Positions 58,088-64,000 of a stretch of 64,000 nucleotides of DNA are shown one piece after another. Under the pieces are notes generated by a model that saw nothing but the letters and a program-made list of their open reading frames with translations, was not told where the DNA came from and made no database searches. Origin of the DNA: Streptomyces varsoviensis (GTDB lineage Bacteria > Actinomycetota > Actinomycetes > Streptomycetales > Streptomycetaceae). The stretch lies in NCBI RefSeq assembly GCF_000718635.1, contig NZ_JOBF01000013.1:310001-374000 (forward strand), read 5' to 3'. How positions within the stretch are numbered: the first letter of the stretch is position 1; each line of letters starts with the position of its first letter. A program made the translations under genes and the position numbers.

Positions 58088-59158
58088 ATGTCCGCCACGA
58101 TCCCCGATCGGCACAGCGAGCAGCCGGGCCGGATCATGTCCGGCGAAATCGTCGAGCAGCCCGCGGTGCTGCGCCGCATCCTCGACGAGGGCGGGCCGAA
58201 GATCCGGGAGATCGCCGAGGCCGTCGCCGCGAAGAAGCCGCGGTTCGTCCTCCTGACCGCGCGCGGCACCTCCGACAACGCGGCGCTGTACGCGAAGTAC
58301 CTGCTGGAGGTGCGGCTCGGCATCCCGTGCGGCCTCACCTCGATGTCCACCACGACGGCGTACGGCGCCCAGCCGGACCTCACCGACGTGCTGGTCATCA
58401 CGGTCTCCCAGTCCGGCGGCTCGCCGGACCTGGTGGCCTCCACCAAGGCGGCCCGCGAGGCCGGCGCGATCACGCTGGCGGTCACCAACAACGCCGAGTC
58501 GGAGCTGGCCGCGGTCTCCGAGTTCCACATCGACGTGCTGGCGGGCCCGGAGAAGGCGCTCCCCGCCACCAAGACGTACACCGCCGAACTGCTCTCCCTC
58601 TACCTCTTCGTCGAGGGGCTGCGGGGCGGCGACGGCGCCGCGGCGGCGGCCCTGCCCGACCTGGCCCAGCGCATCCTGGCCCGCGGCGCGGAGGTCAAGC
58701 AGCTCGCCGGCCGCTACCGCTTCGCGGAGCGGATGGTCCTGACCTCGCGCGGCTACGGCTACCCGACCGCGAAGGAGGCCGCGCTGAAGCTGATGGAGAC
58801 CAGCTACATCCCGGCGCTCTCCTACTCCGGCGCGGACCTGCTGCACGGCCCGCTCGCCATGATCGACGCCATCTCGCCGGTCATCGCGATCGTCACCGAC
58901 GGCAAGGGCGGCGAGGCGCTCCAGCCGGTCCTGGAGCGGCTGCGCGGCCGGGGCGCGGACCTCGTGGTCATCGGCGACGAGGCCGAGGTCGCCAAGGCGT
59001 CCGCGGGCTTCGCCCTGCCCACCGACGGCGTCCCCGAGGAGCTCCAGCCGATCCTGGAGATCCTCCCGCTCCAGCTCCTGGCCTACGAGGTCACCATCGC
59101 CCGCGGCCAGGACCCGGATGCCCCCCGCGCGCTGGCCAAGGTCACCGAGACCCGCTGA
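58088..59158 (+). CDS. SIS-domain protein, GlmS isomerase-like / NagB-II type
   Basis: A 356-residue protein with two SIS domains like the isomerase half of GlmS but lacking the glutaminase domain. Motifs are LLTARGTSDNAALYAKYLLE (about 54-73), VITVSQSGGSPDLVAST (about 110-126) and SYIPALSYSGADLLHGPLAM. SIS-type proteins of this kind can act as glucosamine-6-phosphate deaminases (NagB-II), which would feed GlcNAc-derived sugar into glycolysis and remove the DasR effector. The start MSATIPDRHS at 58088 has GGAGG upstream. It is 44 bp after dasD and probably in the same operon. Deaminase versus other sugar isomerase is not settled. Confidence 0.82.
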   Translation: MSATIPDRHSEQPGRIMSGEIVEQPAVLRRILDEGGPKIREIAEAVAAKKPRFVLLTARGTSDNAALYAKYLLEVRLGIPCGLTSMSTTTAYGAQPDLTDVLVITVSQSGGSPDLVASTKAAREAGAITLAVTNNAESELAAVSEFHIDVLAGPEKALPATKTYTAELLSLYLFVEGLRGGDGAAAAALPDLAQRILARGAEVKQLAGRYRFAERMVLTSRGYGYPTAKEAALKLMETSYIPALSYSGADLLHGPLAMIDAISPVIAIVTDGKGGEALQPVLERLRGRGADLVVIGDEAEVAKASAGFALPTDGVPEELQPILEILPLQLLAYEVTIARGQDPDAPRALAKVTETR

Positions 59159-59173
59159 GCCCGTACGCACGCA

Positions 59174-59212
59174 CGACAGGGCCCCTCACCCGCCGGGTGA
59201 GGGGCCCTGTCG
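59174..59212 (+). terminator. Terminator of the das operon
   Basis: A perfect 18-bp stem (59174-59191 with 59195-59212) with a GCC loop starts 15 bp after the SIS gene stop. It is the strongest hairpin of the window and marks the operon end. Confidence 0.93.
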
Positions 59213-59447
59213 CGCCGAAGTGGGCTCTCGCCGTCGTGAAAACACTTCGGGCCGCGGCGCCAGGACGGGACCCTCAACCCGACCGGCACCGCAGCCCGGA
59301 GCAGACATCGGCCGACCGGTGGCGCGAGGTGTGCGGGCCCCGCGGCCGGTGAGGCCGACTGAGGTCCGGGACGCGGTCAGGGCAGAGAGCGCCACGGTCC
59401 TCGATCCGCCCTCCTGTGCGGGGAGAGCGGAGGCTTTACCAGACCAT

Positions 59448-59463
59448 TGTGGACTAGACCATT
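59448..59463. promoter_or_regulatory. Possible dre site upstream of the PdtaS-like kinase gene
   Basis: TGTGGACTAGACCATT keeps the CTAGACCA half of dre and a nearly symmetric GG-CTAG-CC core; a second AGACCATT half-site is at 59441. It is 166-181 bp upstream of the kinase start, in a 470-bp gap (59159-59628) that otherwise holds only the das terminator. Confidence 0.5.
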
Positions 59464-59628
59464 CGCCGCTGTCTATGCGTACGCCCGAGTAATGCGGGCC
59501 CGTACGCGGAAGATCCCGCGCCCCGGCGACTCCGGCGGCCGGCGGCCCGGCGGTCCGGCGCCTCGGCGACCGTACCGGGACAGCCGCCGACAACGGCCTC
59601 CCATGGGAACGCGGGTACGCTCACAGCC

Positions 59629-61107
59629 GTGCCTTCCATGAACGACCTGGTCCGCCAGCACACCGCCCTCAGCGACTCCGACCTGGAGTGGCTGCACCTG
59701 CTGGTCTCCGAGTGGCAGCTCCTCTCCGACCTCTCCTTCGCCGATCTCGTCCTGTGGGTCCCCACCCTCGACGGCACGCGGTACGTCTCCGTGGCCCAGA
59801 TGCGGCCCAACACGGGGCCCACCTCGTACCAGGACGACATGGTCGGCCACCTGGTGCCGCGCGGCCGCCGGCCCATGCTGGACGCCGCGCTCGACGAGGG
59901 CCGGATCGTCCGCGAGGGCGACCCGGAGTGGCGCGAGGAGGTGCCCGTACGCGTCGAGTCCATCCCGGTCCGGCGCGAGGGCCGGGTGCTCGGGGTCATC
60001 GCCCGCAACACCAACCTGCTGACCGTACGGACCCCGAGCCGGCTGGAGCTGACCTACCTCCAGAGCGCCTCCGACCTCGCCCAGATGATCGCCGCGGGCG
60101 CGTTCCCCTTCCCCGGCCAGCAGGTCGACATGGACGCCTCGCCGCGCGCCGGCGACGGCCTGATCCGCCTCGACGCCGACGGCATCGTGCAGTACGCCAG
60201 CCCCAACGCGCTCTCCGCCTACCACCGGCTCGGCCTCGCCGCCGACCTCGTGGGCCACCATCTGGGCGAGACGACCGCCGAGTTGGCCCCCGCCCGGGGC
60301 CCCGTCGACGAGGGGCTGGCCAAGCTCGCCAGCGGCTGGGCGCCGCGCGAGTTCGAGGTCGAGGGCGAGGAGGGCGTCATTCAACTGCGCGCCATCCCGC
60401 TCAAACCGAAGGGCAACCACATCGGTTCGCTGGTGCTGCTGCGCGACGTCACCGAACTGCGCCGTCGCGAACGCGAATTGATCACCAAGGATGCGACCAT
60501 CCGGGAGATCCACCACCGGGTCAAGAACAACCTTCAGACCGTCGCCGCGCTGCTGCGCCTCCAGGCCCGCCGGATCGGCTCGGGGGAGGGGCGGGACGCC
60601 CTGGAGGAGGCGGTCCGCCGGGTCGGCTCGATCGCCATCGTGCACGAGACGCTGTCCCAGAATCTGGACGAGCGGGTGGAGTTCGACGAGATCGCCGACC
60701 GCGTGCTGGCCATGGTCGCCGAGATCGCCCCGGGCAAGGTGACCGGCCGGCGCACCGGCCGCTTCGGCGTCCTCGACGCCGAGGTCGCCACCCCGCTGTC
60801 CATGGTGCTCACGGAGGTCCTGCAGAACGCCCTGGAGCACGGCTTCGGCCCGGGGGAGCAGGGCACGGTCGAGGTGCTGGCGGTACGCTCCGCCGCCCGC
60901 GAGGACGCGCGGCTGCGGGTCACGGTGCAGGACGACGGGCGCGGCCTGCCGCCGGGCTTCGACGCCCAGCGCGCCGGGAACCTCGGGCTCCAGATCGTAC
61001 GGACGCTGGTGGAGGGCGAGTTGGGCGGGAAGTTCGACATGGTGCCCGCGCCCGAGCGGGGCACGCGCGTCATCCTCGACTTCCCGGTGCGCGGCGAGAA
61101 ACGCTGA
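59629..61107 (+). CDS. Soluble sensor histidine kinase, PdtaS-like
   Basis: A 492-residue cytoplasmic kinase. It has an N-terminal GAF-like domain (about 1-150; SFADLVLWVPTLDGTRYVSVAQMRPN), a PAS domain (about 185-285) and a HisKA_2 dimerization helix with the phospho-accepting His in REIHHRVKNNLQTVAALLRLQAR (about residue 295). The HATPase_c follows (EVLQNALEHGF, DDGRGLPPGF, GNLGLQIVRTLV). The partner of such kinases is the ANTAR-type RNA-binding regulator PdtaR, not found here. The GTG 59629 (MPSMNDLV) is preferred; an ATG at 59638 is the alternative. Confidence 0.88.
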   Translation: MPSMNDLVRQHTALSDSDLEWLHLLVSEWQLLSDLSFADLVLWVPTLDGTRYVSVAQMRPNTGPTSYQDDMVGHLVPRGRRPMLDAALDEGRIVREGDPEWREEVPVRVESIPVRREGRVLGVIARNTNLLTVRTPSRLELTYLQSASDLAQMIAAGAFPFPGQQVDMDASPRAGDGLIRLDADGIVQYASPNALSAYHRLGLAADLVGHHLGETTAELAPARGPVDEGLAKLASGWAPREFEVEGEEGVIQLRAIPLKPKGNHIGSLVLLRDVTELRRRERELITKDATIREIHHRVKNNLQTVAALLRLQARRIGSGEGRDALEEAVRRVGSIAIVHETLSQNLDERVEFDEIADRVLAMVAEIAPGKVTGRRTGRFGVLDAEVATPLSMVLTEVLQNALEHGFGPGEQGTVEVLAVRSAAREDARLRVTVQDDGRGLPPGFDAQRAGNLGLQIVRTLVEGELGGKFDMVPAPERGTRVILDFPVRGEKR

Positions 61108-61144
61108 GAAGCCGCACCGCTGAACGGTCGCGGCGCACAGCACT

Positions 61145-61176
61145 GAGCCCCGGACCGTGGATACGGTCCGGGGCTC
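61145..61176. terminator. Bidirectional terminator, kinase / wblE
   Basis: A perfect 14-bp stem (61145-61158 with 61163-61176) with a GGAT loop lies between the convergent stops of the kinase and WhiB-like genes. Confidence 0.88.
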
Positions 61177-61242
61177 CACAACTCACGTTGCTGTGCGCAT
61201 CGGGGGTACTGCGCGCTGCGGCTCGGGGGCCGAGGGGCGTCG

Positions 61243-61500
61243 TCAGGCGGTAGCGTTACGCGCCCGGTTGCGAGCGGCGCGGCGCTTCATCGCGCGGCGC
61301 TCGTCCTCGCTGAGGCCACCCCAGACGCCGGAGTCCTGGCCGGACTCAAGCGCCCACTGCAGGCACTGCTCCATGACGGGGCAGCGGCGGCAGACGGCCT
61401 TGGCTTCCTCGATCTGCAGCAGCGCAGGACCGGTGTTGCCGATGGGGAAGAACAGCTCCGGGTCTTCCTCACGACAAACGGCGTTGTGACGCCAGTCCAT
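61243..61500 (-). CDS. wblE: WhiB-like iron-sulphur protein WblE
   Basis: An 85-residue WhiB-family protein. The four cluster cysteines are C9, C37, C40 and C46 (AVCRRCPVMEQC), then the GVWGGLSEDERR turn and a basic DNA-binding tail (MKRRAARNRARNATA). It is the short WblE/WhiB1 type, an essential, 4Fe-4S nitric-oxide-sensitive regulator in mycobacteria. ATG 61500 is preceded by GAGAGG. A Crp-like site lies upstream. Confidence 0.93.
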   Translation of the reverse strand: MDWRHNAVCREEDPELFFPIGNTGPALLQIEEAKAVCRRCPVMEQCLQWALESGQDSGVWGGLSEDERRAMKRRAARNRARNATA

Positions 61501-61542
61501 GGCTGCTACCTCTCCTCGTATTGCGGGTACGTCGCTTGTGAA

Positions 61543-61558
61543 TGTGAACGCTTTCACG
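61543..61558. promoter_or_regulatory. Crp-like site upstream of wblE
   Basis: TGTGA-ACGCTT-TCACG differs from the CRP consensus TGTGA-N6-TCACA at one base and forms an inverted repeat (GTGAA/TTCAC). It is 43-58 bp upstream of the wblE start. CRP control of whiB1 is known in mycobacteria. The rest of the 320-bp gap (61501-61821) contains an A/T-rich stretch near 61715-61740 and no gene. Confidence 0.65.
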
Positions 61559-61821
61559 AATCCCCCCGCGAATGAAGGGCCGACGCCACGTCGAAGAACG
61601 CGTGTGGTCCTAGAAAAGAGGAGGGGGTTCGGGCTCTCAAGGGGGCCGGTGATGAGCGGCCGTCCCGATCGCCATGAAGAGAGTCGCAAACCTCGGCGAC
61701 GGATACAACCCCTTCCGGAAAGTTTTTTTGGATTCCTCGGTGTCGGCTAGGTCACAGCCGTACTTCCAGTGGGTGGAACCCAGCCTAAACGTTCGAGTGG
61801 AAGGACTTTAGGCCCTACCAC

Positions 61822-62790
61822 TCACACAATCACACGCAGTGCCCGGCGTACGCCTGTGAACGTCACACTCGTTCGCAGTCCCAGGTGGTCGCCGTCCATC
61901 TGGAAGGGCAGTGGCACCTGGGAATGCAAGGTGAAGGCCGTCAAGTCGTGCAGCCCCACCACATGCTTGCCGCGCGGGCCGCGCTCCGGCGTTGACGTCA
62001 TCAACTGGGCCACGTACCGAGTCGCCGCAGGAGTCGACAACTTGGCGAATCCGAGCAGGTCAAGGGCGGTGTCGAAGGACGCCTCGGGGGTGGCGTAAAC
62101 CGGCCTGCTGCCGAAATACGTCCACGGCGAGGTATTGCAGATTATCGACACCACGAGATCCTCGACCGGATCCTCGCCCGGCCGTTCGAGGGTGATGGTG
62201 CCGTGCCGGCGGTTCGCCTCGCCCAGGAATTGCCGCAACACCTGTCGTGCGTACAGGGCATGGGTCGAACGCTTGCCGCGCTCCCGCTGCTGTTCCACCC
62301 GCCCGATCACCCCGGCGTCGAATCCCAGACCCGCGCAGAAGGTGAACCAGCGTTCCGGGACGCCCTCGTCGTCCGTCCCCGGAGTTCCGGACGCGAGGCC
62401 GAGGCCGACCGTGCGCTCGGTGCCCTCGCGCAGCGCGTTCAGCAGCGCGCCGGTCGCCTCCACGACGTCGTTGGGCAGCCCCAGCGCGCGGGCGAAGACA
62501 TTGGTGGAACCGCCGGGGACCACGGCGAGCCGGGGCAGGCCCGCCGGATCGGGGCCGCCGCTCAGCAGGCCGTTGACGACCTCGTTCACCGTGCCGTCGC
62601 CGCCGAGCGCCACCACCAGCTCGGTGTTGCCGTCCTCGGCGGCCCGGCGCGCGAGGTCGCGGGCGTGCCCCCGGTACTCGGTGGTCGCGACCTCCAGCTT
62701 CAGGTCGCTGGCGAGCGCGTGCACCAGGACATCGCGGGTGCGGGCACTGGTGGTGGTTGCCGACGGATTGACCACGAGAAGCGCGCGCAT
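61822..62790 (-). CDS. Diacylglycerol kinase-family lipid kinase
   Basis: A 322-residue protein of the DAGK/sphingosine kinase fold. The nucleotide-binding GGDGTVNEVVNGLLSGG (about 63-79) and PGGSTNVFARALGLP (about 92-106) are intact, as is the TFCAGLGFDAGVI segment. The YegS/DgkB type phosphorylates lipids at the membrane face. The C-terminal region includes FQMDGDHLGLRTSVTF. Start ATG 62790 (MRALLVVNPSATT). The lipid substrate is unknown. Confidence 0.85.
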   Translation of the reverse strand: MRALLVVNPSATTTSARTRDVLVHALASDLKLEVATTEYRGHARDLARRAAEDGNTELVVALGGDGTVNEVVNGLLSGGPDPAGLPRLAVVPGGSTNVFARALGLPNDVVEATGALLNALREGTERTVGLGLASGTPGTDDEGVPERWFTFCAGLGFDAGVIGRVEQQRERGKRSTHALYARQVLRQFLGEANRRHGTITLERPGEDPVEDLVVSIICNTSPWTYFGSRPVYATPEASFDTALDLLGFAKLSTPAATRYVAQLMTSTPERGPRGKHVVGLHDLTAFTLHSQVPLPFQMDGDHLGLRTSVTFTGVRRALRVIV

Positions 62791-63054
62791 GGGCGCCAGA
62801 CTACCTACCTGGGGGTATGTGTCCCGCTCCTGGCCCATCCCGCCACCCGGCTACCGGCCCGCCCCAGCCCCCGCTCCCGCCGCCCGCGCCCCGCCCGTAC
62901 GGACGCGGCCGCGCCGGGCGTACGGAACGGGCCTCGCGGCCGTACACAGCCCGGCCCACCGGCCCGTACGGACGCGGCCCGCGCCGGGCGTACGGAGCCC
63001 GGCGGCGCACTCCCTGGAGGGCCCCGCGCGGGCCCGGCGGGCTACCCTTCAGGG
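62791..63054. other. GC-rich intergenic stretch with GTACGGACGCGG repeats
   Basis: 264 bases between divergent genes. Contains two copies of a CCGTACGGACGCGGCCGCGCCGG-like word (about 62897 and 62963) and other GTACGGA words. No gene, clear promoter or strong hairpin. Confidence 0.5.
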
Positions 63055-63495
63055 GTGAGTCCCAAGCAGAGCCCCAACGCCGCCCCAGCCCCCGCGCCGG
63101 CCGGCCCGCGACCGGCCCGGCTGACCGCGGCGGCGGCGCTCGCCGCCGTCGAAGGCGTGGCCCTCGCCGGCCTCGGCATCTACATGCTGGTCATGGGGCT
63201 GGTGGGCGACCCCGACAACCGGATGCAGGCGGAGACGGGCGGGGTGACCGTGCTCGTCCTGGCCGCGCTGCCGCTGATCGCCGCGCGCGGGCTGCTGCTG
63301 CGGCGGCGCTGGAGCCGCGGCCCCGCGATGATCACGCAACTGCTGTCGCTGCCCGTCGCCTGGACGCTCATCAGCAACGGCGGCGCGCTGATCGCCGTCG
63401 GAGCGGTGCTCGCCGCCGTCGCCGTGGTCGTCCTGGTCTTGCTGGTCAATCCGACGGCCACCGAAGCGCTGGGCATCGGCCCCCGCGACGCGTAG
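63055..63495 (+). CDS. Small integral membrane protein, hypothetical
   Basis: A 146-residue protein. It has a disordered Ala/Pro N-terminus (SPKQSPNAAPAPAPAGPRPARL) and four hydrophobic segments (AAALAAVEGVALAGLGIYMLVMGLV; GGVTVLVLAALPLIAARGLLL; GPAMITQLLSLPVAWTLI; GALIAVGAVLAAVAVVVLVLLV). The function is unknown. GTG 63055 has AGGGG directly upstream. It is convergent with the sigma-factor gene. Confidence 0.72.
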   Translation: MSPKQSPNAAPAPAPAGPRPARLTAAAALAAVEGVALAGLGIYMLVMGLVGDPDNRMQAETGGVTVLVLAALPLIAARGLLLRRRWSRGPAMITQLLSLPVAWTLISNGGALIAVGAVLAAVAVVVLVLLVNPTATEALGIGPRDA

Positions 63496-63505
63496 CCCGG
63501 CTCAA

Positions 63506-63525
63506 GGCCGCCCCGAGGGGCGGCC
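63506..63525. terminator. Bidirectional terminator, membrane protein / sigma factor
   Basis: GGCCGCCCC-GA-GGGGCGGCC hairpin followed by GGGGTTT lies between the convergent stop codons. Confidence 0.75.
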
Positions 63526-63546
63526 GGGGTTTCCCGCGAGCCCGGG

Positions 63547-64000
63547 TCACTCCTCCACGAGCAGCTTGTCGCGGAGCTGCGCGAGCGTCCGGGCGAGCAG
63601 CCGCGAGACGTGCATCTGCGAGATGCCGACCTCCTGGGCGATCTGCGACTGCGTCATATTGCCGAAGAAGCGGAGCAGCAGGATCTTCTTCTCGCGCGGC
63701 GGCAGGTCCTCCAGCAGCGGCTTGAGGGACTCGCGGTACTCGACGCCCTCCAGCGCCTCGTCCTCCGCCCCCAGGGTGTCCGCGACGGCCGGGGACTCGT
63801 CGTCGGTGTCCGGCACATCCAGGGAGAGGGTGCTGTAGGCATTGGCCGACTCCAGCCCCTCCAGCACCTCCTCCTCGGAGATGCTCAGCCGCTCGGCCAG
63901 CTCGTGCACCGTCGGCGCGCGGCCGTGCTGCTGGGACAGCTCGGCGGTCGCCGTGGTCAGGGCGAGGCGCAGCTCCTGGAGCCGGCGCGGCACCCGCACC
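63547..64000 (-). CDS. SigB/SigF-type RNA polymerase sigma factor (C-terminal part)
   Basis: The visible C-terminal ~150 residues contain region 3 (RLQELRLALTTATAELSQQHGRAPTVHELAERLSISEEEVLEGLESANAYSTLSLDVP) and region 4 (LEDLPPREKKILLLRFFGNMTQSQIAQEVGISQMHVSRLLARTLAQLR). They match the SigB/SigF/SigH stress sigma group of Streptomyces. The N-terminus (regions 1-2) lies beyond base 64000. In S. coelicolor sigH lies shortly downstream of dasR and wblE, so this is probably sigH; the gene name is not assigned because the N-terminus is missing. Confidence 0.9.
   Translation of the reverse strand, partial: VRVPRRLQELRLALTTATAELSQQHGRAPTVHELAERLSISEEEVLEGLESANAYSTLSLDVPDTDDESPAVADTLGAEDEALEGVEYRESLKPLLEDLPPREKKILLLRFFGNMTQSQIAQEVGISQMHVSRLLARTLAQLRDKLLVEE

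Overview
The window is a high-GC actinobacterial chromosome segment, almost certainly Streptomyces. The evidence is a set of marker genes: DasR/DasABCD (aminosugar uptake), SigR/RsrA (thiol-oxidative stress), class Ia nrdAB behind a B12 riboswitch, a WhiB-like WblE, a PdtaS-type kinase, two WhiJ-like ATPase/XRE/DUF397 regulatory sets and an MctP-type symporter. Many genes start with GTG, and most genes are either convergent or tightly overlapping (ATGA/GTGA). Both window edges cut genes: a zinc metalloprotease at the left and a SigB/SigF-type sigma factor at the right. All identifications are from reading the sequence; no database search was possible.

Layout. 1-8.3 kb: housekeeping and conserved hypotheticals (DUF2342 metalloprotease, SDR epimerase, moaE, YlbL-type PDZ/Lon-like protease, PPA1309-like protein, UPF0182 membrane protein). 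8.3-11.4 kb: two identical 74-nt initiator tRNA-Met genes, each with its own strong hairpin terminator, on either side of a long Sel1/TPR protein. 11.4-13.6 kb: a Fur-type repressor (CatR) divergent from a monofunctional catalase, with an operator-like palindrome between the -35 and -10 of the catalase promoter. 13.6-20.7 kb: CBS protein, histidinol-phosphatase, TetR regulator with an internal repeat tract, SMR exporter, rsgA-aroA, M50 protease, SOS-response peptidase. 20.7-21.0 kb: a non-coding 44-bp repeat array.

21.0-28.9 kb: hydrolase, XRE/cupin regulator, sigR-rsrA with a textbook SigR promoter and an upstream in-frame start that gives the long SigR' isoform, two overlapping membrane HD-domain genes (the second lacks the GYP motif), a TPR protein and peptide deformylase. 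28.9-41.8 kb is the accessory part. It has a methyltransferase, an NTF2-like protein, two WhiJ-like sets (one with three tandem DUF397 genes), secreted M1 and M28 peptidases, and a WXG100-like/RHS-toxin/putative immunity operon with a small unrecognised protein directly behind the toxin.

41.9-46.9 kb: nrdA-nrdB with NrdR boxes, a cobalamin riboswitch and a long degenerate repeat field upstream. 46.9-50.0 kb: two paralogous secreted beta-propeller proteins with a shared upstream element. 50.1-52.0 kb: symporter plus DUF3311 partner. 52.2-59.2 kb: dasR divergent from dasA-dasB-dasC-dasD and a SIS-domain sugar-phosphate gene, with two dre sites at dasA. 59.6-64 kb: PdtaS-like kinase, wblE with a Crp-like site, a diacylglycerol-kinase-like protein, a small membrane protein and the sigma factor.

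The most promising material for something new is the exported RHS toxin operon with its unrecognised downstream protein, set next to two WhiJ-like regulatory sets, followed by the duplicated promoter element of the two propeller genes. The best-supported regulatory observations are the SigR', NrdR/B12, CatR, DasR and Crp sites.
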